From positions 216,063 to 280,062 of the forward strand of contig NZ_PNQZ01000061.1 in NCBI RefSeq assembly GCF_003994335.1: a DNA stretch of 64,000 bases, read 5' to 3'. This DNA comes from Asaia sp. W19 (GTDB lineage Bacteria > Pseudomonadota > Alphaproteobacteria > Acetobacterales > Acetobacteraceae). A model generated the notes under the pieces. It did not search any database, was not told where the DNA came from, and saw nothing but the letters and a program-made list of their open reading frames with translations. The translations under genes and the position numbers were made by a program. Position 1 is the stretch's first letter. Each line of letters starts with the position of its first letter. Positions 1-7,785 of this stretch are shown in pieces.

Positions 1-9
1 GGTGAGCCT

Positions 10-228
10 ATGAAAACTCAGCGCGACATTCACATGACTGCCGATGTGACCCTTCAGGAGCTTGTCACGGCCCTCAAGCTGCGCTTTCCGGGGAACATTC
101 ACATTGAGACCCTACCGGCCAGCGGAAAGGGCGTGACAGTGGCCTCTCAGCGGGGCTTGGGAATCAAGGTCTCATACACTAAGACCGGCGACGTTGTCGG
201 ATCGGAGGCACATGACCTCCAAAGCTGA
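10..228 (+). CDS. Hypothetical phage early protein, 72 aa
   Basis: Short open frame starting ATG just after a GGTGAG-like ribosome binding site. It sits at the head of the visible part of the replication operon and its 3' end overlaps the next small gene. The sequence is mixed polar with no signal peptide, membrane segment or motif I recognise. Its place directly upstream of the primase-helicase suggests an early gene. Function unknown. Confidence 0.5.
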   Translation: MKTQRDIHMTADVTLQELVTALKLRFPGNIHIETLPASGKGVTVASQRGLGIKVSYTKTGDVVGSEAHDLQS

Positions 229-430
229 GAGCCATGAAGATATGGCTGAGGCTGAGCGGCGCAAGTCTGATCTTGCTAAGTGGGCTGAGGGCCTAATCCC
301 TGTCCCGGCTGCAATGGTCGGACGGGGGAGCCTCTATGAGACCGCGTGGCTGACGCACCCCGAAGCCGCTTTGATTTCAGCCTGTATTCGCAGGCTTTTA
401 TGCCTTCCTGCGGTGCATGGAAGCATCTGA
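212..430 (+). CDS. Hypothetical phage protein, 72 aa
   Basis: I chose the ATG at 212 (protein MTSKAESHED...) because GGAGG lies at 204-208, although the 3-nt spacing is short; an upstream start at 194 is possible. It overlaps the previous gene by 17 nt and its stop overlaps the primase-helicase start by 14 nt, which fits a packed phage operon. The N-terminal half is charged and probably helical. No family recognised. Confidence 0.45.
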   Translation: MTSKAESHEDMAEAERRKSDLAKWAEGLIPVPAAMVGRGSLYETAWLTHPEAALISACIRRLLCLPAVHGSI

Positions 431-2045
431 CTACCTGAGCAAAGGTCCCTGCTCAGCCTGCGGTTCCCGCGATGCAGCCGCTCTCTACACAGACGGGCAC
501 ATTCACTGCTTCAGTTGCGGGCACCACACGGGGCCATCAGACCAGACACCAACAAAAAAGCAGGAGGCGCGCACGTCATCGACCGCAGCCTTCATTGAAG
601 GCGATTACCAACCGCTCACAAAGCGCGGCATCACCGCTGAGACCTGCCGCAAGATGGGCTATAGGGTCGGCACAGACAAGCACGGAAGCACCGTGCAGAT
701 CGCAGACTACCGAGACGCTGATGGCCATCTGGTCGGGCAGAAGATACGCGGCAAGGATAAAGCGTTCTCAGCTATCGGGATGAAGGATGCTCCCCTGTTT
801 GCCCAGCACGTCTGGCCGAGTAAGGGAAAGCGGGTGGTGGTCACTGAGGGCGAGATTGATGCCCTTTCAGTGGCCCAGGTAACGGGCCTTTCATGGCCTG
901 TAGTGTCCCTTCCAAACGGCGCTCAGGGTGCCTCAAAGGCCCTTTCAGCGCAGATAGCGTGGCTTGAAGGGTACGAAGAAGTCGTCCTCATGTTCGACAT
1001 GGACGAGCCGGGGCGGAAGGCGGCTGCGGAGTGTGCTCAGTTGTTCACTCCTGGGCGATGCAAGATTGCTGAGCTGCCCCGCAAAGACGCCAATGAGATG
1101 CTCACCCACGGCGACGTGAAGGCGCTTACCACGGCAATCTACAATGCCCGGACCTACCGACCAGACGGTATTGTAACGCTTGCGGATGTGAGGGACAAAA
1201 TCCTTGCTCCAGTGGAGGTGGGTATCCCCTACCTATTCCCAAGTGTCACAGCAGCCACCTATGGGCGGCGGAAGGGCCAGCTTATTGGTATCGGAGCTGG
1301 ATCAGGCGTTGGTAAGACCGACTTAATAACGCAGATGGTCGAGACTGACATAACGCAGCTTGGTCTGAAGGTCGGTATCCTATTCCTTGAGCAGCCTATC
1401 GAGCAGACTGGAAAGCGGCTGGCGGGTAAGTTTGCGGGGAAGCGGTTTCATATTCCAGACGGAAGCTGGACGCAGGATGAGCTTGCAGCTTCTCTTGATG
1501 AGGTTGCTCAGGAAGACCGCCTCTATCTCTATGACAGCTTCGGCGCGACTACGTGGGACGTTATCCGGGGCCGTATCAAGTATATGGTGCAGCACCTTGG
1601 CTGTGAGAGCATCTACCTTGATCACCTCACGGCCCTCACGGCCCATATGGATGACGAGCGCCGGGAACTTGAGGCGGTGCTTGAGGAAATGGCCACAATG
1701 GCCAAGACCCTCAATTTCGTTTTCCACTTTATCTCCCATCTCGCTACGCCAAAGGACGGCCCGCCGCATGAGGAAGGCGGGCGCGTTAAAGGTCAGCACT
1801 TCAAGGGCGCGCGCGCCATTATGTTCTGGGCGCACATGCTCTGGGGCCTTGAGCGAAACACGCAGGCGGATGATCCAGAGGAGCGCCGCCAGAGCACCCT
1901 AAGGTGCCTTAAGGACCGTGAAACCGGGCGCGCCAACGGAATGACATTCCCTCTCACGTTCGATGATGCAACAGGCAGGCTGATCGAAGGGGAGCGCACA
2001 GAGCCCGTGCAGGCGTTCCAAGAGGACGATGACGCGCCGTTCTAA
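417..2045 (+). CDS. T7-type bifunctional DNA primase-helicase
   Basis: This protein primes and unwinds DNA at the phage fork, like T7 gp4. Seen: an N-terminal zinc finger (Cys12, Cys15, Cys31, Cys34), a TOPRIM-like primase core with VVVTEGEIDALS and VLMFDMDEPG, then a RecA/DnaB-type helicase with Walker A GAGSGVGKT (about residues 292-300), a Walker B-like segment IYLDHLTAL, and FISHLATP. The length of 542 aa is close to T7 gp4 (566 aa). The ATG at 417 overlaps the preceding stop. The 3' end overlaps the endonuclease VII gene by 17 nt, and the helicase would work with the family A polymerase encoded downstream. High confidence in family; template and primer specificity cannot be read. Confidence 0.95.
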   Translation: MEASDYLSKGPCSACGSRDAAALYTDGHIHCFSCGHHTGPSDQTPTKKQEARTSSTAAFIEGDYQPLTKRGITAETCRKMGYRVGTDKHGSTVQIADYRDADGHLVGQKIRGKDKAFSAIGMKDAPLFAQHVWPSKGKRVVVTEGEIDALSVAQVTGLSWPVVSLPNGAQGASKALSAQIAWLEGYEEVVLMFDMDEPGRKAAAECAQLFTPGRCKIAELPRKDANEMLTHGDVKALTTAIYNARTYRPDGIVTLADVRDKILAPVEVGIPYLFPSVTAATYGRRKGQLIGIGAGSGVGKTDLITQMVETDITQLGLKVGILFLEQPIEQTGKRLAGKFAGKRFHIPDGSWTQDELAASLDEVAQEDRLYLYDSFGATTWDVIRGRIKYMVQHLGCESIYLDHLTALTAHMDDERRELEAVLEEMATMAKTLNFVFHFISHLATPKDGPPHEEGGRVKGQHFKGARAIMFWAHMLWGLERNTQADDPEERRQSTLRCLKDRETGRANGMTFPLTFDDATGRLIEGERTEPVQAFQEDDDAPF

Positions 2046-2319
2046 GAGGGACCCCCTAAAGTCCCTTAAAGACACCCTTCGCCGCTACGGCCTGACCATC
2101 CCCGACTATCACCAGAAGCTCAAAGCCCAACACTATGGCTGCGCCATTTGCGGCCAGTCTGACTTTGGAGGGCTGCGGCTCAGTATAGATCATGACCACC
2201 AAACAGGGGCCGTAAGAGGGCTCCTCTGCTCCCGGTGCAACGTTGGTCTTGGGCACTTCTCGGACAATCCCGAGGTGCTGATCAAGGCCGCCGACTATCT
2301 CATTCAACACGAAATTTAG
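2029..2319 (+). CDS. Endonuclease VII-family recombination endonuclease
   Basis: A small nuclease (96 aa) of the T4 endonuclease VII type, which resolves branched DNA (Holliday junctions, Y-structures) before packaging. Seen: two zinc-binding Cys pairs (CAIC and CSRC), the catalytic IDHDHQTG segment between them followed by VRGLLC, and the family-typical YGLT near residue 21. The gene starts inside the end of the primase-helicase gene. T7 also places its junction resolvase among the replication genes, so the context agrees. Confidence 0.92.
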   Translation: MTRRSKRDPLKSLKDTLRRYGLTIPDYHQKLKAQHYGCAICGQSDFGGLRLSIDHDHQTGAVRGLLCSRCNVGLGHFSDNPEVLIKAADYLIQHEI

Positions 2320-2328
2320 GAGACTCCT

Positions 2329-2868
2329 TTGGAGCCCCATCATCATGTCCACATCAGCACGGGCTTTCTGTTCGTCCTGATGCTGGCGCTTGTCGCGCTG
2401 ATCGTGGCAGTCGGCTTTGCTATCTACTTGGCTCGCAAGCCCAAGGTTATCGAACGTGTCGAGCGCGTTTCGCAGACGCGGTTCATCGAGCCCGAGGCAG
2501 ATGACCGTCCCTATGTCCGCTCAGTGTCGAGCGTGGGAGCGTATCGTGCGCCGCCCCGACAGGTTGACTCGACTGTGGCCCCTCCGGTGCGCGCCTATAG
2601 CCGAACTGCGGTTCCTGAGCCTCGGCAGCACTACACGGCGCCTTACACGCCTCCCTACACCCCGCCAGTCCAGAGTGACCGCCTTTTCGAGGGTATCCTG
2701 CTGGGGGAACTCATGGGCAGCTCTCATGGGTCAACCACGGTGATCGAAAGCGCGCCCTCCTATCCATTATCTTCAGACAGCTTCTCCTCAGGCTCAGACA
2801 GCAGCGGCTTCAGCTACGACAGCGGATCTTCGTCGTCTGATAGCGGCGGGTTTAGCTGCGACTGGTGA
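2329..2868 (+). CDS. Membrane-anchored phage protein with Ser/Gly-rich tail
   Basis: Starts at TTG, 6 nt after AGGAG. The N-terminus is followed by one strong membrane helix (about residues 12-34, FLFVLMLALVALIVAVGFAI) and a basic segment, then a long Pro/Tyr-rich linker (APYTPPYTPPV) and a low-complexity Ser/Asp/Gly C-terminus ending SGGFSCDW. This predicts a single-pass inner-membrane protein. I do not recognise a family. Its position between endonuclease VII and DNA polymerase suggests early expression; takeover of a host membrane process or superinfection exclusion is only a guess. Confidence 0.6.
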   Translation: MEPHHHVHISTGFLFVLMLALVALIVAVGFAIYLARKPKVIERVERVSQTRFIEPEADDRPYVRSVSSVGAYRAPPRQVDSTVAPPVRAYSRTAVPEPRQHYTAPYTPPYTPPVQSDRLFEGILLGELMGSSHGSTTVIESAPSYPLSSDSFSSGSDSSGFSYDSGSSSSDSGGFSCDW

Positions 2869-2924
2869 GGTGATTTTCAACGACAGATGAACGGGACGCT
2901 AAGGGCGTCCTTAGGAGACGCTCT

Positions 2925-3215
2925 TTGACAATTGAATACGAGTTCAGCATCTCCACCTCTTCCGAGGGGCTGGACACAGCTTCCTATTTAGCGTCGTCCA
3001 CCACAAGCCGCGCCGGTGCGAGCTGTCGGCTTGCCCGTCAACTGGTTTCAGAGGGTGCGGCAGACGGGACGCTACACCTGCTTCGGGACGGTAAGCGGGT
3101 GTTGAGCTACAAGTCCCTTCACTCACACGCTCAGAGAACTTTCAGGGAGAACGACAAGGGCATTCGCTTCATCAAGTGGCGCCCGTCCCCCTTCGCGGGA
3201 GACGCTAATGCCTGA
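2925..3215 (+). CDS. Hypothetical phage protein, 96 aa
   Basis: TTG start preceded by TTAGGAGACG, nearly the same leader as the gene before it. The stop overlaps the DNA polymerase start by 8 nt, so the two are probably translationally coupled. The sequence is basic with a DGKRVL turn and a C-terminal FIKWRP patch. No motif recognised. Confidence 0.55.
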   Translation: MTIEYEFSISTSSEGLDTASYLASSTTSRAGASCRLARQLVSEGAADGTLHLLRDGKRVLSYKSLHSHAQRTFRENDKGIRFIKWRPSPFAGDANA

Positions 3216-5082
3216 AGAGGTTCTCATATGGGACTGCGAGGCTAACGGCCTCCTCGACACCGCCACCAAACTTCACTCACTCCAGATCGGCACAGTCAAA
3301 GGCGCCGATAGCACCATCTACTGCGATGCCTTGCCGGGATATCCTTCAATCGCTGAAGGCCTTCAACGACTTTCAGAAGCCCCTAAACTTATCGGGCACA
3401 ACGTCCTGAAATACGACTTTCCGCTGATCGAGAAGCTCTACCCCGGAACGCTCCGACTGGAGCAGATGGTGGACACGCTTGTTATGGCGCGGCTTTTCGC
3501 GCCGGAAGAAAGGGCACACAGCCTGGACGAATGGGGTCAGCGTTTAGGGGTTTTGAAGGGGATCTTCAACGGCCCTTGGGACACCTGCACTCCGGCCATG
3601 ATGGAGTATGCGGCGCAGGACGTTGTCGTGACCCGCGCTCTCTACAATCACGTCAAGGAAGTCGAGGATTGGGGATGTCTCGACACTGAGCTGAAGTTCG
3701 CCTGGATCATGTTCCTACAGGAGCAGAATGGCTTCACGCTGGATATCAAGGCGGCTCAGGAACTCGAGGCAGAACTTCGCGGCGAGCTGGCAGACCTCCT
3801 TACCGAGGCGCAGTCAGCATTTCCCCCGCGATGGGTCCCTAACGGGAAGAATGCACAGGCCGCGATGTTCACCCCTAAGGGGGACAACAAGCGCCACGGC
3901 TATACTGCTGGGTGCCCCATGACCAAGGTGATCCTTCAGGACTTCAACCCCGGCTCCCGTAAGCAGGTTGGGGAGCGGCTTATCCAACTTGGCTGGAAGC
4001 CCAAGGCCTACGGCAATGATGGAAACCCGACCATTGACGATGAAATCCTGTCCCGCCTGCCGTTCCCGCAGGCAAAGAAGCTAGTCCGATACTTCGCTGT
4101 CTCCAAGCAGCTTGGGCAGTTGTCCGATGGAAAATACGGATGGCTCCAGGTGGTCGGAAGCGACGGACGTATTCATGGCCGAGTCAACTCGGTCGGGTGT
4201 GCTCCAGGTCGATGCAGCCACAGCGGTCCTAATCTAGCGCAAGTCTCAAAAAAGGACTTGCGTATGCGCTCCGTGTGGACCGCTAGACGAGATTGGAAAC
4301 TTATCGGCTGTGATGGCGCGTCGATACAGGCCCGCGCCCTGGCTCACTACCTTGCTCACTATGACGACGGACTTGCGATCAATCGCGAAATCAACGGGGA
4401 CAAGGCGCTGGGTACTGATACGCACAGCGCCAACCGCAAGGCTCTTGAGCTATGCGGAATGCGTGTCCCTCCTGGGTACAGCGGCGATCCTGGTAAGCTA
4501 CTCGGGAGGCTCCGTGAAGGTGCAAAGCGTGCCCTATACTGCGTTTTATTCGGCGGGGGAGACCCCAAGCTGGGGAAAACGATCAAGGAAGAGTGCCGCG
4601 AAGCTGGTGTTCCCGTCCCGCGAGTTCCCGATAGCGAACTAGGCAAGTTGGCTCGCAGGCAGTTGTTCAAGTCCATTGTTGGCTTTGATCGGTTGCAGGC
4701 TGCTATTCAGGCCGCTGCACGCAGCCCCAAAAAGGGCGGTAGAGGGTATTTGAAGGCCCTCGGCGGGATGCACGTCAAGTGCCGCTCAGAGCATAGCGCG
4801 CTGGTGTTTCTTATGCAGTCCTTCGAGGCATCTGTAATGAAGCTCGCAGCAGTGATCTTCTATTTCGAGAAGTGCGCTGAGAACGGTTGGGAACACGGCA
4901 AGGACTTCGCTTTCTGCGCTAACGTCCATGACGAGGCCCAGATGGAGGCCCGCCCGGAGATTGCTAAGGCAGTCGGGCAGGCGTTTGCAGATTCAATCAA
5001 AGAGGCCGGTGAGCGGCTTGGTTCAAGGTGCCCAATGGCTGGTGAGTATTCCATTGGGGTGAATTGGCGCGAAACGCATTAG
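3208..5082 (+). CDS. T7-type family A DNA polymerase with 3'-5' exonuclease
   Basis: The replicative polymerase of the phage (624 aa; T7 gp5 is about 704). Seen: exonuclease motifs near the N-terminus (WDCEANGL with Asp9 and Glu11, then HNVLKYDFPLI and YAAQDVVVTRAL), polymerase motif A GCDGASIQARALAHY (Asp369), motif B REGAKRALYCVLFGGG, and motif C NVHDEAQME. No 5'-3' exonuclease domain is fused; that activity is encoded separately at 6991-7773. In motif A the position of Klenow Glu710/T7 Glu480 is Gln374 here, while the partner Tyr of motif B is kept. The order primase, resolvase, polymerase, exonuclease matches T7-like phages. Confidence 0.95.
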   Translation: MPEEVLIWDCEANGLLDTATKLHSLQIGTVKGADSTIYCDALPGYPSIAEGLQRLSEAPKLIGHNVLKYDFPLIEKLYPGTLRLEQMVDTLVMARLFAPEERAHSLDEWGQRLGVLKGIFNGPWDTCTPAMMEYAAQDVVVTRALYNHVKEVEDWGCLDTELKFAWIMFLQEQNGFTLDIKAAQELEAELRGELADLLTEAQSAFPPRWVPNGKNAQAAMFTPKGDNKRHGYTAGCPMTKVILQDFNPGSRKQVGERLIQLGWKPKAYGNDGNPTIDDEILSRLPFPQAKKLVRYFAVSKQLGQLSDGKYGWLQVVGSDGRIHGRVNSVGCAPGRCSHSGPNLAQVSKKDLRMRSVWTARRDWKLIGCDGASIQARALAHYLAHYDDGLAINREINGDKALGTDTHSANRKALELCGMRVPPGYSGDPGKLLGRLREGAKRALYCVLFGGGDPKLGKTIKEECREAGVPVPRVPDSELGKLARRQLFKSIVGFDRLQAAIQAAARSPKKGGRGYLKALGGMHVKCRSEHSALVFLMQSFEASVMKLAAVIFYFEKCAENGWEHGKDFAFCANVHDEAQMEARPEIAKAVGQAFADSIKEAGERLGSRCPMAGEYSIGVNWRETH

Positions 5083-5108
5083 TGCAATCGAGAGAAGGAA
5101 TGAAAGAA

Positions 5109-5513
5109 ATGGATCAAATCAAAGCGGGAACAGTAGTGGCGTTCGCGCGCCGCAGCTGGGATATATCGGCTGATAAACCCTACACAGTCCAGGAAGACCC
5201 CGCCTGCGGGCTATTCATCGAAGATGATGGAGGAGACGCCCGCTACGCCTGCGTTCAGGATCCCGACAATTATCAGTCCAAGGGGGGATACATTGTGCAG
5301 CACCCGGCTGATCCTGCCTCCGACACCCGCACGGCCCTTATAGAGGCCCTGAAGGCGCGGTTGGAGGCCGTCAAGGACGCCCCGCTGCACACACTTGAAA
5401 ACAGCGAGCAGTTCTGGATCGGCCAGGCGCTGGATAAGGCTTATGGCATTCGGGCTACGTTTAGCCCCGGCCCTTCAACAGTCACCTTCACGGAGCTTGC
5501 CAATAACCCCTGA
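5109..5513 (+). CDS. Hypothetical phage protein, 134 aa
   Basis: Start chosen at ATG 5109 because AAGGA lies 9 nt upstream; an ATG at 5100 in the same frame abuts that AAGGA too closely. The protein begins MDQIKAGTVVAFARRSW and has a compact, beta-rich N-terminal half, then a helical part (LIEALKARLEAVKD). No family recognised. The 3' end overlaps the following nucleotidyltransferase-like gene by about 17 nt. Confidence 0.6.
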   Translation: MDQIKAGTVVAFARRSWDISADKPYTVQEDPACGLFIEDDGGDARYACVQDPDNYQSKGGYIVQHPADPASDTRTALIEALKARLEAVKDAPLHTLENSEQFWIGQALDKAYGIRATFSPGPSTVTFTELANNP

Positions 5514-6090
5514 AACGGCCTTTAAGGTCCCGTTCCTGCCGGAACACTACAAGGCTGCCCTCAAGGTAGTCCGCACCGTTTACCCCACAGCGGTCCTTGC
5601 AGGGGGCGCTTTGCGTGACCTTTGCTGGGACTTTCAGGTCAAGGACCTGGATATCTTCGTAGACGCCGCTGATGGTCCTCTGGAAGCGCGCCTGCCGGAC
5701 CTTCACAAAGTCCTCGGCCACCACTTCTCAATCTGCGGTCTCGACTACATTCCCGGCACAGCCTCTGAAGCAGGCGCTTCTGCCGTGTTCGTAGACCACG
5801 CGCTTGGCGCGCTTCCGATCAACGTCATCGAAATCCAGCGCCCTCATGGGGTGAACGACTTCGAGGCATTCGTTCGCCGCCGCATGGACTTCGCCGCCTG
5901 CCAGATCAGCTTTGATGATAACCTCGTCAGGATGACTGGAGAGGCTCACGCCGACCTGAGAGACGGGGTTATGCGGCTGATGCGAAAGGAGACTCCAGAG
6001 GGCGTTGAGAGGTCCCTGCGGAGGGCTGAGAGGTTCAAGCAGCGGATGCCAGGTATCAGGTTTGATCTGGGTGCGGAGGCGTCCCTCTGA
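5497..6090 (+). CDS. Nucleotidyltransferase-like protein (polymerase-beta/poly(A) polymerase head fold)
   Basis: The diagnostic segment VLAGGALRDLCWDFQVKDLD (Gly-Gly, Arg-Asp, then Asp-x-Asp) is the active-site pattern of tRNA nucleotidyltransferase/poly(A) polymerase head domains. It is followed by a basic C-terminal region with VERSLRRAERFKQRMPG. At about 197 aa it lacks the RNA-binding body of a CCA-adding enzyme, so it may modify a small nucleic acid or protein. The start is uncertain: the TTG at 5497 fits the overlap, but its ribosome binding site is poor. Phage proteins of this fold are known; the substrate here is unknown. Confidence 0.7.
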   Translation: MPITPETAFKVPFLPEHYKAALKVVRTVYPTAVLAGGALRDLCWDFQVKDLDIFVDAADGPLEARLPDLHKVLGHHFSICGLDYIPGTASEAGASAVFVDHALGALPINVIEIQRPHGVNDFEAFVRRRMDFAACQISFDDNLVRMTGEAHADLRDGVMRLMRKETPEGVERSLRRAERFKQRMPGIRFDLGAEASL

Positions 6091-7010
6091 TGCGTACACT
6101 CTGCAATGAATGGGATAAGAATGCCGCCGCATGGCTTCGCGAACTCAGTGCTCAAGGGCACATACAAAATACGGAGGTAGATGAACGCTCAATTACCGGG
6201 CTCACAGCCCACGATCTGCGAGACTTCGACCAGTGCCATTTCTTCGCCGGCATCGGCGGCTGGCCGCTCGCCCTGCGCTGGGCAGGACTTGAAGGAACGC
6301 CCGGTGTCTGGACCGGATCACCGCCCTGCCAGCCATTCTCCGTCGCTGGAAAAGGGCTTGGACAAGCTGATGAGCGGCACCTTGCCCCAGTCTGGCTGGA
6401 CCTCATCCGCGAGTGCAAGCCTGGCCTCATTTTTGGGGAGCAGGTTGAAGCGGCAATTCGGGTCGGATGGATCGATGATCTATTCGATGCGCTGGAAGAA
6501 TGCGGCTACACCTGCGGGGCGGCAGTATTGCCAGCTTGTAGCGTCGGCGCGCCGCACATCCGCAAGCGACTGTTCTTCGGAGCGGTCAGGGTGGCCGACG
6601 CCAACGCAAACCTATTCAGCGCGCGGCGAGAAATACGATCCGCTCGCCCCGAACATGACGTTGAACATGGCGGCGCAACGTGCTGGGTGGCCAACACCGA
6701 CAACGCGCGATCACAAGGACGGACAGGAATGTCTGAACGTTCCGACGAACAGCCTACTGGGCCGGGAAGTGTGGAAGGCAGACCAGCCGATCCGCATCAC
6801 GCCTTCTGGTCAGGTGCTGACTGGCTCGGATGCAGGGACGGCAAGTTCCGGTCAGTTGAACCCGGCTCACAGCCGTTGGCTGCAAGGCTACCCGCCCGTG
6901 TGGTGCGACTGCGCGGTTACGGCAATGCAATCGTGCCCCAAGTCGCGGCGCAATTCATCACGGAATTTCTCGGCGCAATCGGAGACCTGAATAAGCCTAG
7001 CCTTAATTGA
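6090..7010 (+). CDS. DNA (cytosine-5) methyltransferase
   Basis: Methylates cytosine C5, probably protecting phage DNA from host restriction. Seen: motif I HFFAGIGGWPLALRWAG, motif IV with the catalytic Cys in TGSPPCQPFSVAGKG, motif VI-like IFGEQV, motif VIII-like GAPHIRKRLFF, and C-terminal motifs IX/X including LRGYGNAIVPQVAAQF. The start ATG overlaps the preceding stop (TGATG). The middle (about residues 170-240) has low similarity to typical target-recognition domains. A second long ORF (6181-6990) lies wholly inside it in another frame. Target sequence unknown. Confidence 0.9.
   Translation: MRTLCNEWDKNAAAWLRELSAQGHIQNTEVDERSITGLTAHDLRDFDQCHFFAGIGGWPLALRWAGLEGTPGVWTGSPPCQPFSVAGKGLGQADERHLAPVWLDLIRECKPGLIFGEQVEAAIRVGWIDDLFDALEECGYTCGAAVLPACSVGAPHIRKRLFFGAVRVADANANLFSARREIRSARPEHDVEHGGATCWVANTDNARSQGRTGMSERSDEQPTGPGSVEGRPADPHHAFWSGADWLGCRDGKFRSVEPGSQPLAARLPARVVRLRGYGNAIVPQVAAQFITEFLGAIGDLNKPSLN
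6181..6990 (+). CDS. Putative overprinted gene inside the methyltransferase
   Basis: A 269-aa frame lies entirely within the methyltransferase gene. It starts ATG after GGAGG at 6173-6177 (3-nt spacing) and its TGA is immediately followed by the exonuclease start codon. The sequence contains SMIYSMRWKNAATPAGR, ASARRTSASD, two GWPTPT repeats, RDHKDGQECLNVP, and SGQLNPAHSRWLQGYPP. From memory these resemble a widespread phage protein annotated in this same alternative frame. They could merely be the frame-shifted image of conserved methyltransferase DNA. I cannot prove translation; see the finding. Confidence 0.35.
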   Translation: MNAQLPGSQPTICETSTSAISSPASAAGRSPCAGQDLKERPVSGPDHRPASHSPSLEKGLDKLMSGTLPQSGWTSSASASLASFLGSRLKRQFGSDGSMIYSMRWKNAATPAGRQYCQLVASARRTSASDCSSERSGWPTPTQTYSARGEKYDPLAPNMTLNMAAQRAGWPTPTTRDHKDGQECLNVPTNSLLGREVWKADQPIRITPSGQVLTGSDAGTASSGQLNPAHSRWLQGYPPVWCDCAVTAMQSCPKSRRNSSRNFSAQSET

Positions 7011-7773
7011 CGGCGACATTTGCGCCTTCAGGGCCGCAGCAGCGGTTCAAAAGACTTTCGACTTCGGCGCTCCTGAGCCGACCATTCACGCAGACGAAGA
7101 AGAAGCCCAAAGGGCCTGTATCGAGACCATTGAAGCATGGGCCAGCCTAGCCCGTTGCAGGGACGTTAGGGTGCTGTTCACAGGCCCGCACAACTTCCGC
7201 AAGAAGATCCTTCCGACCTACAAAGGGAACCGCAAAGGCGGCAAGCCTCTGGCCTATTGGGCCACTGTGCGGGCCGTGAAAGAGCGGTTCCGTTGTGACG
7301 AGGTAGACGGCCTTGAGGCTGACGACCTCATGGGCATTCTAGCGACCTCTAAGGGCCATGAAGAAAGCATTGTCGTGACCCTCGATAAGGACCTGAGAAC
7401 GGTCCCAGGACGGCACTTCAATCCCGTCAAGGACTCCAAGCCCTGCATCGTCACTCCTGCTCAGGCGAACCTGAAATGGTTCACGCAGACTCTGACCGGC
7501 GACACCACAGACAATTACGCAGGCTGCCCAGGCATCGGGCCAAAGCGCGCTGAGACGATCCTGAGCGGGTGGGACGGGTGCTCTCTGACTGCGGGCTGGA
7601 AGCTGGTGGTCGAGGCTTACAAGGGCAAGAAGCTGACCGAGGCGGATGCTTTGGTGCAGGCAAGAGTGGCTAAGATCCTGACACGGGATGATTATGACCG
7701 GGACAGTAAAGAGGTGATTTTATGGGACCTTAAGGGTCCTCAGCGGCTGAAACTCGAAGATGTTGTGAAATAG
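6991..7773 (+). CDS. T7 gp6-like 5'-3' exonuclease (FEN fold), apparent AUA start
   Basis: A flap/5'-3' exonuclease that removes RNA primers and degrades host DNA. Seen: N-terminal SLALIDGDICAFRAA with the first metal-binding Asp, KKILPTYKGNRK in the arch region, VDGLEADDLMG, VTLDKDLRTVPG and the helix-hairpin-helix TDNYAGCPGIGPKRAETIL. The frame is closed by TGA at 6988-6990. The first codons after it are ATA AGC CTA, with GGAG 6 nt upstream of ATA. The first conventional start, GTG at 7171, would delete the DGD motif, so ATA (or TTA/ATT just after) must initiate. Length from ATA is 260 aa. Confidence 0.88.
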   Translation: MSLALIDGDICAFRAAAAVQKTFDFGAPEPTIHADEEEAQRACIETIEAWASLARCRDVRVLFTGPHNFRKKILPTYKGNRKGGKPLAYWATVRAVKERFRCDEVDGLEADDLMGILATSKGHEESIVVTLDKDLRTVPGRHFNPVKDSKPCIVTPAQANLKWFTQTLTGDTTDNYAGCPGIGPKRAETILSGWDGCSLTAGWKLVVEAYKGKKLTEADALVQARVAKILTRDDYDRDSKEVILWDLKGPQRLKLEDVVK

Positions 7774-7785
7774 GAAGGAAAGAGA

